From contig NZ_PIPT01000012.1 of assembly GCF_003987395.1 (NCBI RefSeq), positions 1 to 51,278 of the forward strand: 51,278 bases of DNA, read 5' to 3'. This DNA is from Pseudidiomarina aquimaris. Its GTDB lineage: Bacteria > Pseudomonadota > Gammaproteobacteria > Enterobacterales > Alteromonadaceae. Each line of letters begins with the position of its first letter. Position 1 is the first letter of the stretch. The position numbers and the translations under genes are program-made. Shown here one piece after another: positions 1 to 8,592 of this stretch. The notes beneath the pieces are model-generated. The model searched no databases and was not told the origin of the DNA. It saw only the letters and a program-made list of their open reading frames with translations.

Positions 1-8
1 CAAGTTTA

Positions 9-126
9 TGCCTGGCGGCCATAGCGAAGTGGAACCACCTGATCCATTCCGAACTCAGACGTGAAACGCTTCAGCGCCGATGGTAGTGTGGGGCTTCCCC
101 ATGTGAGAGTAGGACACCGCCAGGCT
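9..126 (+). rRNA. rrf: 5S ribosomal RNA (3' end of an rRNA operon)
   Basis: The 5S RNA of the large ribosomal subunit. The 5' and 3' ends are complementary (TGCCTGGCGG against CCGCCAGGC), and internal blocks such as CGAACTCAGA, GTGAAACG and GCGCCGATGGTAGTGTGGGG match the gammaproteobacterial 5S consensus. The length of about 118 nt is normal. It must be the last gene of an rRNA operon whose 16S and 23S lie left of the window, because a terminator follows directly. End coordinates are judged by terminal pairing and may be off by one or two bases. Confidence 0.96.
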
Positions 127-141
127 TTAATTAAGATGAGA

Positions 142-167
142 CCCCGAGCTAACGCTCGGGGGTTTTT
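142..167 (+). terminator. rho-independent terminator of the rRNA operon
   Basis: Perfect 8-bp stem CCCCGAGC/GCTCGGGG with a four-base loop (TAAC), followed by one G and a run of five T. It sits 15 bases after the 5S gene and ends the upstream rRNA operon. Confidence 0.92.
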
Positions 168-190
168 CGTTTTAAGAGCTTAAAAGCGTT

Positions 191-234
191 CTTCGTGCGC
201 TACGCTGTTCGTGCTTCGTCCGCTACGCTGTTCG
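191..234. repeat. Two near-identical 21-bp direct repeats downstream of 5S
   Basis: CTTCGTG+CGCTACGCTGTTCG at 191-211 recurs with one mismatch at 214-234, a 23-bp period. Further right the sequence holds short relatives in both orientations (GAGCGTTCTT at 252-261, CGAACAGC at 291-298, ACGCTCTTCGC at 311-321). Together the segment 180-325 looks like a small cluster of degenerate repeats, not a gene. An imperfect hairpin at 241-266 could act as a weak terminator for tamB from the other side. No function is assigned. Confidence 0.6.
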
Positions 235-327
235 ATAAAGACCAAACCAAAGAGCGTTCTTGGTTTTTGGCTTTTGCTTTAAACGAACAACGAACAGCAA
301 ACATCAAACAACGCTCTTCGCTTTTCC

Positions 328-3300
328 TTATCTTTCAAAGGTGTAAAAGATATCTCCGCCTTGGGCCTGACTGCTTGCCATTGTTTCAATCAGTAGACGT
401 TCCGTTAACTGGTAACGAACCATAAATGTATTCGTGCTTTCCAGCAGACCAACCCCGTATCTCACAAAGAGTTTTGGAGAGAGGTATTTACCGATATAAA
501 AAGAGGTTTCACGCGTGTTGGGGTCATTATCAATACCAAACTCGTCAATACCGAAGGTATCTTGTAACGACTCCCCAATTGCATCGGTGCCTTTGGCACC
601 TAACATCAGTAAAGCTTGAAGCTGGATATCATCAGAGCTCGTTGATGAGGCAGATTGCATGCTTTTACCCAAAATCAAGTAAGAAAGGATCTCCGAGTCA
701 GGCATCGCGGGGGTGGAATACAATCTGAAATCCGGTTCTGTTAACGTTCCCACCACTTGTGCGCCGACATTGACGCTGCGCAGACTATTACCATTGGCAA
801 TATCACGTTTAACACGTAAGTCGAGACCTGGATTACTTAGATCACCGCCATTGTAGATAAACGCACCACGATCGATGGTTAATTCTTGGCCATAAAGCTC
901 GTAACTACCTTCGGCTACATTAATACTGCCAATGGCTGTTGTCGGGCGACGAGGCTCTTCAACTACTTCTAAGCTACCTTGCAGACGCCCAGTAAAACCA
1001 TAGGCGTCTACCGATACCTGTTGCCCTAGGGTTACGCGAACTTGTGCGTTGACCGCTAGGCCGTCTTCTTGTGCGATGCCTTCAGTAACGGGTTCACCAT
1101 CACGTGTAATGACCACATCACTCGAATTGCTCACTGAGGTCTCAAAGTCAGGTGCAGTAATAGCTGCATAAGGGATATCAACCGTACCGGCGATATCGAT
1201 CGCACGCTGATTTACATGTACCGTCAAATTCGGACTCACATCTACGGTTGCTGTTGGCATTTGTAAGGCACGGAAGTTTTTACCGGTAATGCGTAAATAG
1301 GCCTCGGCATCCAGCGGCATAGCAACGCCCTCTACTAAGAGCCAGCCCTGATCTCCTGCTTTTGCTTGCCCTTCAATTTCGAGAGTACCTTGGGAGTCAG
1401 GGCGATCAATAAGTGCGAGGCGCACATCATTAAAGACGAAATTCGTCTCCGCAAAGACGACCGATTTAGCATAAACCTCCATATCACCGTTGAGGCTTGG
1501 ATCGCTTATGGTTCCAGTTAAGTTCAACTGGGCAGTTGCCTTACCGCCATGGTAGCGCATTCCCGGTAGCACCCAATCAAGCATCGCGAGGTCATCTAGT
1601 GCAAAGAGGAGACTCCCCTCAAGTTCGCGCGTGTCATAAAGGTCAAGAATAGCCAAATCGCCAAATAATCCACCCTCGTTATTCGCCAGTTGCCCCTCCA
1701 ATTCAGCAGTAACAGCATCGGCATTGCCGCGGGCGGAAAGCTCCCAATAGGATAAGCGAGTACTCGTTTCCTGGTTAAGAGCGAAGAACACCGTGTTGTC
1801 GCTACTCATTTGCATTGCCACGTCGCGGACTTTGAAAGTGTCACGATTCAAGGTTGCGCTGGCATTCAAGGTAACAAGCCCAGCGATACGCTGTGCCACA
1901 TCGCGTTCGCGGAAGCGATTCAATAACCAAAGCGACAAGCGTTCGCCGTTGAGGTTGGCGACTAAGCTCTCTGCACCGAGATTGAGTTGAGCGCATAACA
2001 GCCCAAACTGATTAGCGTCATGTTGTAGACAAAGACTCGCAAGGTCGAGCAGCCAAGTTTCGTCTGCTCGCTTAATTGATAGTGGCGTTGGGTTTTGTAA
2101 AAGCCAGCTATCTAAGCTAGCAGTTTCTAGTTTAAAGTCCTCAATGAGGAGATTGAACTCATTTAACTGCGCTCGCGTGTCGATACTGAAATTGCTTTCA
2201 AGTGCCTGTAATTCACTCAAACCGTCGGGCATATACGGGAGTTTCTGAAGATCGTCCACGATGAGCTGACCCGTTAAGTTGTCCGCTACGGTCGAGCCAT
2301 TCAACGTCAACTTTGTATTATTGAGGGCAACCGCAAAGTTGCGGAATATTAGCTCGTTATTATCTAACTTTAGACCGCCCTTAAGCAGTGCTTCTGTTCC
2401 CTCTGGGCCAAGGGTGCTGCGGCCCGATTCGATCTCGAGGTTTAGGTTGAGGGTGCGCGCCCAATCAGCCTGCAATTGACCCGCGAGTTCAAGCTCTTCG
2501 CTGGCAAAGCTGAGTGTTGAGATATCGACTTCTGTTAACGATCCTGCGCCGACCAACTGAGTATCGAGTTCGTCGATTTCAAACTGCGACGGCGCACTTA
2601 GAGCCAGCGTTAAACGGTTATTAAATTGATAGTCTTCAAGTGAACCGCTAACCGAGCTTAAACCGCTTAAAACCTCGGTGGTGAACGCTTCTGTCTGATA
2701 GACGAGACTGTTGTACTCGAGAGTCAATTGAAACGGGCTTTGGCGGTAATCACTAGTAAAATTGTTATGCTGCCACTCACCGGCGACGGCAAGAGAGCCA
2801 TTTTTATCGCCAATTTGGCTGACGCTCACTTCTCTTATCTCAAGCTTTTCGGCGCCAATTAGTATGCGACCTGACAACGCGGTGTTGGGGGTGAGGTAAT
2901 GCTCACTAAGGTCTGCATATTCGGTCAACCAAGGGTGCAAGAGTGTCAAAGGCAACTCGTTTAAAACCAGATCCGCTTGCCACGTCGGTGCCTCAAGCAA
3001 CGATGTTACCTGCGCCGTGAGTTGTTGTGTTGCTGTGTTGGGTGTCTTGAATTCAGTTTGTAACTGTAGCGGCGTGTTTTGCAAGGCACCGTCCAGTTGC
3101 ACACTACCGCTAACCGGAGGAAGTCGGCTATCATTGAAGTCTAATGAGTACTCGCCCCCGAGTTCAATGGGGTACCCGCCGGCCAGCAGAAGCGAAAGTT
3201 GCCCATCATGATTGAATGATAATTGTGGCTGTTCAAATTGCACACGGAAATCCGTTAAATTCAGCTGACTCTCAACTAAACGGACTTTAGATTGCAGCAG

Positions 3301-3765
3301 TACCTGATAGTCGGTAGACGTACTTGAATCAGCTCCCACTTGTAGTGCGAAGTCGTGAACGCGCAACTCAGCAATCGTCACGCGAAACGGAAGCTCAATC
3401 TCAGGTAACTCGAGCGGCTGCGGGCTCTCGTTCTGGTCTTCGGCTAACTGCAGTTTGGCACGCTCAATGCTGAGTTTATCGATCGTGAGCTGCTTATCTA
3501 AAAGCTCAAATGGCCGCCATTTTAGTGTCAATGTATCCGTCGCGAACTCTTCATTGGGAGTTTTCACCGTTAGCTCTTTAACGATCAGCTCATCTATCAG
3601 TGTTCCCGTTAACTCGCTATAAGTCACGGTAATCGGTGCAAACTTCACGGCCTGGGATAAGACAAAACGCGAGCCAGTGTTGGTGCTGATCAATAGATAA
3701 GCGGCCACAGGGATGATAATGAAAAGGGCCACAATTATTGTGGCAACACGTTTTAACCATCTCAT
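328..3765 (-). CDS. tamB: TamB, inner-membrane-anchored translocation and assembly module component
   Basis: TamB works with TamA to insert some outer-membrane proteins and is also implicated in lipid transport across the periplasm (family knowledge). The 1145-residue product has one N-terminal membrane anchor (about residues 8-28, very hydrophobic), then a long beta-rich, low-complexity periplasmic region typical of AsmA/TamB proteins. The C-terminal DUF490/TamB domain is about the last 350 residues, including the segment FYIGKYLSPKLFVRYGVGL near the end. Length is close to the E. coli protein (about 1260). Its start overlaps the end of tamA by 4 bp, so the two are translationally coupled. 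Nothing looks broken. Confidence 0.95.
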   Translation of the reverse strand: MRWLKRVATIIVALFIIIPVAAYLLISTNTGSRFVLSQAVKFAPITVTYSELTGTLIDELIVKELTVKTPNEEFATDTLTLKWRPFELLDKQLTIDKLSIERAKLQLAEDQNESPQPLELPEIELPFRVTIAELRVHDFALQVGADSSTSTDYQVLLQSKVRLVESQLNLTDFRVQFEQPQLSFNHDGQLSLLLAGGYPIELGGEYSLDFNDSRLPPVSGSVQLDGALQNTPLQLQTEFKTPNTATQQLTAQVTSLLEAPTWQADLVLNELPLTLLHPWLTEYADLSEHYLTPNTALSGRILIGAEKLEIREVSVSQIGDKNGSLAVAGEWQHNNFTSDYRQSPFQLTLEYNSLVYQTEAFTTEVLSGLSSVSGSLEDYQFNNRLTLALSAPSQFEIDELDTQLVGAGSLTEVDISTLSFASEELELAGQLQADWARTLNLNLEIESGRSTLGPEGTEALLKGGLKLDNNELIFRNFAVALNNTKLTLNGSTVADNLTGQLIVDDLQKLPYMPDGLSELQALESNFSIDTRAQLNEFNLLIEDFKLETASLDSWLLQNPTPLSIKRADETWLLDLASLCLQHDANQFGLLCAQLNLGAESLVANLNGERLSLWLLNRFRERDVAQRIAGLVTLNASATLNRDTFKVRDVAMQMSSDNTVFFALNQETSTRLSYWELSARGNADAVTAELEGQLANNEGGLFGDLAILDLYDTRELEGSLLFALDDLAMLDWVLPGMRYHGGKATAQLNLTGTISDPSLNGDMEVYAKSVVFAETNFVFNDVRLALIDRPDSQGTLEIEGQAKAGDQGWLLVEGVAMPLDAEAYLRITGKNFRALQMPTATVDVSPNLTVHVNQRAIDIAGTVDIPYAAITAPDFETSVSNSSDVVITRDGEPVTEGIAQEDGLAVNAQVRVTLGQQVSVDAYGFTGRLQGSLEVVEEPRRPTTAIGSINVAEGSYELYGQELTIDRGAFIYNGGDLSNPGLDLRVKRDIANGNSLRSVNVGAQVVGTLTEPDFRLYSTPAMPDSEILSYLILGKSMQSASSTSSDDIQLQALLMLGAKGTDAIGESLQDTFGIDEFGIDNDPNTRETSFYIGKYLSPKLFVRYGVGLLESTNTFMVRYQLTERLLIETMASSQAQGGDIFYTFER

Positions 3766-5534
3766 AAGTCAGGCCCTATGGTTAAGTGCAGACGCCACGG
3801 CTTATCAGGTTCATCGATAGCTTGTGCGACATCGAGTCGGACGGGACCGATGGGAGATAACCAGCGCACGCCAAGGCCGTAGGTTTGCTTCCAACTCATC
3901 GACCACTCCATGCCACTATTTCCCATATCGGTAAATAGCGCGACCCGCCAATTAGGCGCGACCAAATAGTCAACCTCAGCGCTCGCTACCGCCAAATAAC
4001 GCCCGCCGACGACAACACCCTCGTCATTAGTGGGACCAAGTTGCTGGTAGGCATAACCTCTTACACTATGGTCGCCACCCGCGAAAAACCGTAACGACGG
4101 TGATATCTCAGCAAAGTCGTCGGTTTCCATGGCGCCGACTTCTGCGCGCGCCAATACGCGCCATTTGTCGGTTAAGGAATAGACCGTTTTCCCGCTTAAA
4201 GTTAAAGAAACAAAGGTTGCGCTGGAGAGCAGACTGTCACTGGCACCTTCCAAGCGCGCACTTACTCGGTAGCCACTATCAACTAGATTACGATTACGCG
4301 GATCAAGGTTACTACTTACGTAGCTAAACTCAGCACTGGGCACTAGAAAACGCGAAGTTTCACGAGGTTCAGTACCAAAGCGGAAGTCCTCTTGTTGATA
4401 ACTCACTTGGTAGGTGCGTTGCCAACGGTTGTAATGGCGAGTGTCACGAACACTTGTGCGGTAGAGTGTTGAGTCTAGATCTTCGTAACTGCGATCGATA
4501 ACCTCACCGGTAATACTGTATTGGTCGCGTGCAGGGTTTTTGCCTGGGATAATGTAATCAACAAACCCAGTGCTTTGGATCTGTGAAAGCCGCAAGAGGC
4601 TCGAAAGGCGATGCCCGCGGTCGTTAACCCAGCGGCGATCAAAACCTAATGTAAGTCGAGCACCGGTATCTGTGCCGTAGCCAGGACCGACTTGATAAAA
4701 ATCCCGTTGGTTGGGCGTGACGCGAATCGAAACGGGGACCGTTTGGTCTGTTGCTTCCTGCCATAGCGGCGCAACTTCCACGGTCTCGAAATAGTCACTG
4801 CCGGCGAGTGCTACCTGCAGGTCTAACAGATCACGCGTGTGAAAGTAGTCGCCTTTCGAGAATTGAAAATAGCGCTCGATGAAGCTGCTAGACAGATGAT
4901 TACAGCAAATAGACACATCGCCAAAGCGGAAACGTTCGCCGCTAGCATAAGTAAGATGAACAATTGCAGCGGCCTCGCTGAGTTCAATTTGTAGCTTTTG
5001 TTCGGTGAATTGCGCATCATAATAACCACGTTCGGCAGCTAAATTACGTAACATCGTCTTGGTACGTTCGTAGTCAGTGTGAAGCAACGGAGCGCCGACC
5101 TTTACTGGGATGCTTTGACGCAGAACCTGAAGCGCATCGTCGTCCTTGAGTCCACCTTCAATGTTAAGGTTTACCGCGCTAATGCGAGTGCGTTGGCCCA
5201 GGTTAATCGTATAGTTGACCGCAACTTGCTCACGCGTACTCGATATCTCACTTGTAACCTCCGTATGATAGTAGCCGAAGGGGCGTAAAGCTTGCTTAAT
5301 TTCCGCTTCTCCGCGGCGCGCAAGAAAACGCACTCGGAAGATGCTGAGCGCAGGTTCTCCAGCATATTCCAAAATGCCAAGGTAGCTCTCGACGTTGTCG
5401 GCGAGTTCCCCCTCAACGCCAGTGTAGGAGACTTGTAAAATTGCCTCGGCTTGCTCTTGTTGGGCATTGGCTGAGTTAGGCAGCAAACATCCAAACAGCA
5501 AAACAAGCAAGCAGAGTCCTTTGCGTGCGATCAC
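3762..5534 (-). CDS. tamA: TamA, Omp85-family outer-membrane barrel
   Basis: Outer-membrane partner of TamB. The 590-residue product begins with a signal peptide (hydrophobic residues 5-20, probable cleavage after SANA at 24). About three POTRA domains follow (roughly 28-265), then a 16-strand Omp85/surface-antigen barrel (roughly 285-590). The barrel contains the family's RFFAGGDHSVRGYAYQQLGP motif and ends in an aromatic/hydrophobic last strand. Length matches E. coli TamA (577). It is the first gene of a tamA-tamB operon read leftwards. The promoter should lie in 5535-5640, but I could not pick a clear one. Confidence 0.95.
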   Translation of the reverse strand: MIARKGLCLLVLLFGCLLPNSANAQQEQAEAILQVSYTGVEGELADNVESYLGILEYAGEPALSIFRVRFLARRGEAEIKQALRPFGYYHTEVTSEISSTREQVAVNYTINLGQRTRISAVNLNIEGGLKDDDALQVLRQSIPVKVGAPLLHTDYERTKTMLRNLAAERGYYDAQFTEQKLQIELSEAAAIVHLTYASGERFRFGDVSICCNHLSSSFIERYFQFSKGDYFHTRDLLDLQVALAGSDYFETVEVAPLWQEATDQTVPVSIRVTPNQRDFYQVGPGYGTDTGARLTLGFDRRWVNDRGHRLSSLLRLSQIQSTGFVDYIIPGKNPARDQYSITGEVIDRSYEDLDSTLYRTSVRDTRHYNRWQRTYQVSYQQEDFRFGTEPRETSRFLVPSAEFSYVSSNLDPRNRNLVDSGYRVSARLEGASDSLLSSATFVSLTLSGKTVYSLTDKWRVLARAEVGAMETDDFAEISPSLRFFAGGDHSVRGYAYQQLGPTNDEGVVVGGRYLAVASAEVDYLVAPNWRVALFTDMGNSGMEWSMSWKQTYGLGVRWLSPIGPVRLDVAQAIDEPDKPWRLHLTIGPDL

Positions 5535-5645
5535 TCAATCACCGTTTGTTGCGAAAAAAGTCGTTCATAAAAGTCAGTATATCAGAGCAATTAAATGAAA
5601 TCGGTGAAAAAATCCGCAAGTAAACTGTAAATAGATATAAAAGAC

Positions 5646-5673
5646 TTGCCAGTAGTAGAGCGGCCAGTATAAT
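5646..5673 (+). promoter_or_regulatory. Promoter of tRNA-Trp
   Basis: -35 TTGCCA at 5646-5651, 16-bp spacer, consensus -10 TATAAT at 5668-5673, followed by a TCGGG discriminator. Expected start near 5680, ten bases before the tRNA. Confidence 0.8.
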
Positions 5674-5689
5674 TCGGGTTCTACTTTGC

Positions 5690-5766
5690 AGGGGTGTAGT
5701 TCCAATTGGTAGAACAGCGGTCTCCAAAACCGACGGTTGGGGGTTCGAATCCCTCCACCCCTGCCA
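5690..5766 (+). tRNA. trpT: tRNA-Trp (anticodon CCA)
   Basis: Acceptor AGGGGTG pairs with CACCCCT. The anticodon loop reads CTCCAAA inside a CGGT/ACCG stem, and the T loop is GGTTCGAAT. The discriminator is G and the 3' CCA is encoded (5764-5766). It closely follows E. coli tRNA-Trp, with one extra base in the D loop. It is the only tRNA in the window. A strong consensus promoter lies just upstream; no clear terminator was found downstream. Confidence 0.97.
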
Positions 5767-5838
5767 CTTTCAAGTCTTCTCTAAATTAGCTAAGCTACAA
5801 GCCTCTTCACTTTAAGGGTGCTCTCGCGCAATAGGGCT

Positions 5839-6222
5839 ATGACCAAAGATACAGATAAAGCTCCAATCTGGAGTCTGCAGCAACAGCAAGCACTTGCGGC
5901 ATTAAAGCTAACGCTCTGGCAGCGCCATGCTGAGAATGAGTCCAACCCGCATGCTGCAGAAGCACAAGTCTCCGCGGAACTCTATTGCTATAAAGCGGGG
6001 CAGTGGTTACTGGTCAGCGAAGAGCCTTTGCGTGTTGAATTGTCTCAGTGGCTAAAAGATCTCACACGGGCTTGCTCGGGGAGTGCTGAGCGGCCCGCAG
6101 AGTTGAGTGCATCGGCGGTAGCAGAGTGGCAGGACGAGTTGATGATACGTCTGCCACCAACGCAACCAACAGCGACCGTTAAAAAACAGCTTTGGCAGCA
6201 GTTAGCGCAGTTCTCTTCATGA
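5839..6222 (+). CDS. holD: Probable DNA polymerase III psi subunit (HolD-like)
   Basis: A 127-residue protein whose stop overlaps the start of rimI (ATGA). In many gammaproteobacteria holD is the gene immediately before rimI, and this product has the right size (E. coli HolD 137). The C-terminal segment VKKQLWQQLAQF resembles the conserved end of psi (ARAALWQQICTY in E. coli). The N-terminal WSLQQQQALAALKLTLW also fits the short psi N-terminal region. Psi bridges chi and the clamp-loader gamma/tau subunits. The family is poorly conserved, so the call rests on gene order and weak similarity. The start at 5839 is preferred over an upstream GTG at 5818 because of the AGGG just before it. Confidence 0.5.
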   Translation: MTKDTDKAPIWSLQQQQALAALKLTLWQRHAENESNPHAAEAQVSAELYCYKAGQWLLVSEEPLRVELSQWLKDLTRACSGSAERPAELSASAVAEWQDELMIRLPPTQPTATVKKQLWQQLAQFSS

Positions 6223-6662
6223 TCGTCTTACTTCACGAATGCAGTCCACGCATGCTTGCCATTGAGAAAGCAAGCCATGTCATACCATGGACCCCCGCGA
6301 CACTTTGCTCGTGCTTTCAAGAGAACTACCATGTCTACGGCTGGTACTCTGAAAATGAGCCGCAACAATTACAGGGTTTCTACATTGCCCATCAAGTGGG
6401 CGACGAATTCACATTGATGAATATCGCTGTGCATCCAGCGAGTCAAGGGCAGGGAATAGGTCGTGCACTTATGCTGCATTTGATTGCACTGGCGCGGCGA
6501 TACCGAGCAAGTATTTGGTTGGAAGTGAGAGTTTCGAACAGCTCAGCACAGCAGCTTTATGCAAGTTTGCAATTCACCAAAGTGGGGCAACGTTCGAATT
6601 ATTACCCATTGGACGAAGGGCGTGAAGACGCCATCGTAATGTGCAGAGCTGCCGACGATTAG
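6219..6662 (+). CDS. rimI: Ribosomal protein S18-alanine N-acetyltransferase RimI
   Basis: GNAT-family acetyltransferase that acetylates the N-terminal alanine of ribosomal protein S18. The 147-residue length matches E. coli RimI (148). The acetyl-CoA binding motif is visible as NIAVHPASQGQGIGRALM, followed by the LEVRVSNSSAQQLYASLQF region characteristic of RimI, where an asparagine and a tyrosine frame the active site. The ATG at 6219 overlaps the previous stop (ATGA), which is better than any upstream alternative start inside the preceding gene. Probably co-transcribed with the holD-like gene. Confidence 0.9.
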   Translation: MIVLLHECSPRMLAIEKASHVIPWTPATLCSCFQENYHVYGWYSENEPQQLQGFYIAHQVGDEFTLMNIAVHPASQGQGIGRALMLHLIALARRYRASIWLEVRVSNSSAQQLYASLQFTKVGQRSNYYPLDEGREDAIVMCRAADD

Positions 6663-6673
6663 ATTATCTGCGA

Positions 6674-6985
6674 CTAGTAATCAGGACAAAACTTCGTTTT
6701 CAGCAGCCGCATAAATTGCAACGTATCTTCATCGTTGATTGAGTAATAAATCGTTTGGGCTTCTTTGCGAAATTTAACCAAGCCTTGCTGGCGTAACACA
6801 GCGAGGTGCTGCGAGAACGCTGACGCACTCAAAGGAAAATGCTGATTTAAGGCGCCAACACTTTGCTCACCGTTGGCGAGGTGACAAAGGATCTGGAGCC
6901 GATGTTCGTTAGCAATCGAACGTAAAAAGGTCGCAGCGTGTTGCGCCTCATCTTGTTGCATTTCTTCAATGGTCAGCGTACTCAT
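6674..6985 (-). CDS. ArsR/SmtB-family repressor with a BigR/SqrR/YgaV-like cysteine pair
   Basis: A 103-residue winged-helix repressor. The recognition region is SVGALNQHFPLSASAFSQHL (about 42-61), followed by the wing (about 65-85). Only two cysteines are present, C34 in the helix before the HTH and C100 at the C-terminus. Their 66-residue separation equals that of the persulfide-sensing pair known in SqrR (C41/C107) and BigR (C42/C108). Classical metal-binding ArsR motifs such as ELCVCDL are absent. It follows a DUF2892 gene with a 9-bp gap, as YgaV accompanies the DUF2892-containing YgaP. I infer a sulfide/persulfide-responsive autorepressor. The ArsR fold is secure; the ligand is inference. 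Confidence 0.85.
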   Translation of the reverse strand: MSTLTIEEMQQDEAQHAATFLRSIANEHRLQILCHLANGEQSVGALNQHFPLSASAFSQHLAVLRQQGLVKFRKEAQTIYYSINDEDTLQFMRLLKTKFCPDY

Positions 6986-6994
6986 GAATTTTTC

Positions 6995-7210
6995 CTATTC
7001 CGATTTAGCGAGCTCCCGTTCGGTTTTCAAGCCCAAGACCTTGCGCATGGCGAGGCTGGCTGGACAAAAACCAGTGAACGATTGCTGAAAAAGGTTCGCA
7101 CCGACAAAAACTGTGAGCCACACAAAATTAGGATGAACCCATACAGTTAATGCGACCGACAATAGTACCATAAATCCAGCAAAAGCTGTTAGCGCGCGTT
7201 CAACAGACAT
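6995..7210 (-). CDS. Small DUF2892 inner-membrane protein
   Basis: 71 residues with two hydrophobic segments (about 8-25 and 29-45) and the DUF2892 signature FTGFCPASLAMRKVLGL. In YgaP this domain follows a rhodanese domain; here it stands alone. Good ribosome binding site (AGAGGTGG) upstream of the ATG. It is the first gene of a two-gene operon with the ArsR-type repressor and is probably its regulatory target. The conserved Cys in TGFCP might take part in sulfur chemistry, but that is a guess. Confidence 0.8.
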   Translation of the reverse strand: MSVERALTAFAGFMVLLSVALTVWVHPNFVWLTVFVGANLFQQSFTGFCPASLAMRKVLGLKTERELAKSE

Positions 7211-7390
7211 AATACCACCTCTTTAAGATTTAACTAATTTAGAATTATTCGAAATATAGTTCAGAATAGAAAAATTGTCCATAGTCAGCCAACAAATAGG
7301 TCTGAAGTCGCCATTTCATTGATCCTGACAGCTTGGAACACGCATCTGAAAAGAGTAAGCTGATCGGCCAAGGATCAAGAAAGAAACATT
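7211..7390. promoter_or_regulatory. Divergent intergenic region between the DUF2892-arsR operon and the cdd-deo operon
   Basis: The left half (7225-7275) is strongly AT-rich with imperfect dyads around ATTCGAAAT, the kind of sequence an ArsR-type repressor would bind. No perfect inverted repeat is present. The right half should hold the cdd-deo promoter; TTGATC near 7319 is the best -35 candidate, with no strong -10. The cdd ribosome binding site (AAGAAAG) is at 7378-7384. Confidence 0.4.
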
Positions 7391-7819
7391 ATGAATAAAG
7401 AACTACAGCAAGTGGAATTCCTTCGACAACACGCGAAACAAGCCAGTCAGAAGGCTTATGCACCGTATAGTAATTTCCCCGTAGGTGCCGCCATACTGAT
7501 GAAAAGTGGTGAGGTTATTAGCGGTTGCAACGTTGAAAATGTCTCTTATGGCTTATCTAATTGTGCCGAGCGAACCGCTGTGTTTAGTGCTATCGCTCAG
7601 GGCTATAATGCTCAAGATATTGCCGCGGTTGTTGTTTACACCCCAGGTGACAAAGCCTATGCGCCATGCGGTGCATGCCGACAAGTGTTAGCGGAGTTTC
7701 TTGCCAACGATACGTTGATCACTTCCACCAGTGAACGGCAAATGCGTCAATGGACCATTGAAGAACTCTTGCCTGACGCCTTTGAGTTTGATGTGGAAGC
7801 TTTTCGGAAGCCATCATGA
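7391..7819 (+). CDS. cdd: Cytidine deaminase (small tetrameric type)
   Basis: Zinc enzyme that converts cytidine and deoxycytidine to uridine and deoxyuridine. The 142-residue product has both catalytic motifs: NCAER with C58 as zinc ligand and E60 as proton shuttle, and PCGACRQ with zinc ligands C93 and C96. The short, three-cysteine form is the homotetrameric class, unlike the longer dimeric E. coli enzyme. It leads the salvage operon and overlaps deoC by 4 bp (ATGA), feeding deoxyuridine towards the phosphorylases that follow. Confidence 0.96.
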   Translation: MNKELQQVEFLRQHAKQASQKAYAPYSNFPVGAAILMKSGEVISGCNVENVSYGLSNCAERTAVFSAIAQGYNAQDIAAVVVYTPGDKAYAPCGACRQVLAEFLANDTLITSTSERQMRQWTIEELLPDAFEFDVEAFRKPS

Positions 7820-8592
7820 GTAGAAGTGAAAAAGAAACAGCGCAGTTGGCTTTGCGCTTAATGGACCTGACGTCACTTAATCAATCTGACACGCCGCAAT
7901 CCATTAGTGATTTGTGCGCGAGTGCCGCGTCAGAGTATGGCAGTCCTGCTGCGGTTTGTGTTTTCCCTGAGTTTGTTACATGGGCCAAGTTAGAATGTGA
8001 GCGGCTGCATTTGCCGACAGTAAAAATTGCGACTGTAACGAACTTTCCGTCAGGCGGAGCGGATGTGGAGCGAGCGGTTGCTGAAACTGAACGCGCGGTC
8101 GGAGCCGGTGCCGACGAAGTAGATGTGGTCTTCCCTTATCGCGCGTTAATAGCGGGTGACGAACAGGTGGGCTACGACTTGGTTGCGAGTTGCAAAGAGG
8201 CATGCGGCGAAAACGTATTACTGAAAGTTATTCTTGAAACTGGCGAATTAAAAGAAGCTGATTTGATTGCCAAAGCCAGTCGTATAGCTATCGAGGCGGG
8301 CGCAGATTTTATTAAGACGTCGACTGGAAAGGTTGCGGTGAATGCGACCCCAGAGGCAGCCAAGATCATGCTTGAGGCAATTCGTGACAGTGGCCGCGCA
8401 TGTGGATTCAAGGCCGCAGGTGGCGTGCGCACGGCTGCCGATGCTGCCGTTTACTTTGAGCTCGCCGAAGAAATTATGGGCGCAGCTTTTTTGTCACCCG
8501 ATTCGTTTCGCTTTGGGGCCAGCGGGCTCTTAGCTAATCTTCATTCAATTCTCGCTGGCGATACACCAGCATCAGCAGGGACAAGCTACTAA
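7816..8592 (+). CDS. deoC: Deoxyribose-phosphate aldolase
   Basis: Cleaves 2-deoxyribose 5-phosphate to glyceraldehyde 3-phosphate and acetaldehyde, the last step of deoxynucleoside catabolism. 258 residues against 259 in E. coli. The Schiff-base lysine is K167 in DFIKTSTGK, the second active-site lysine is K199 in [11 protein letters not shown], and the aspartate D103 lies in EVDVVFPY. The sequence follows the E. coli-type (DeoC type 2) family. Overlaps cdd by 4 bp and shares one base with the deoA start (TAATG). Confidence 0.97.
   Translation: MSRSEKETAQLALRLMDLTSLNQSDTPQSISDLCASAASEYGSPAAVCVFPEFVTWAKLECERLHLPTVKIATVTNFPSGGADVERAVAETERAVGAGADEVDVVFPYRALIAGDEQVGYDLVASCKEACGENVLLKVILETGELKEADLIAKASRIAIEAGADFIKTSTGKVAVNATPEAAKIMLEAIRDSGRACGFKAAGGVRTAADAAVYFELAEEIMGAAFLSPDSFRFGASGLLANLHSILAGDTPASAGTSY

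Noticed and set aside
195-728. Open reading frames on the + strand across the end of tamB and the repeat cluster
   Set aside because: They are antisense to tamB or cross low-complexity repeats, have no ribosome binding site and give compositionally random proteins.
5171-5506. Antisense-phase reading frame of 111 codons inside tamA
   Set aside because: It lies wholly within the strong tamA coding frame and its product has no recognisable features.
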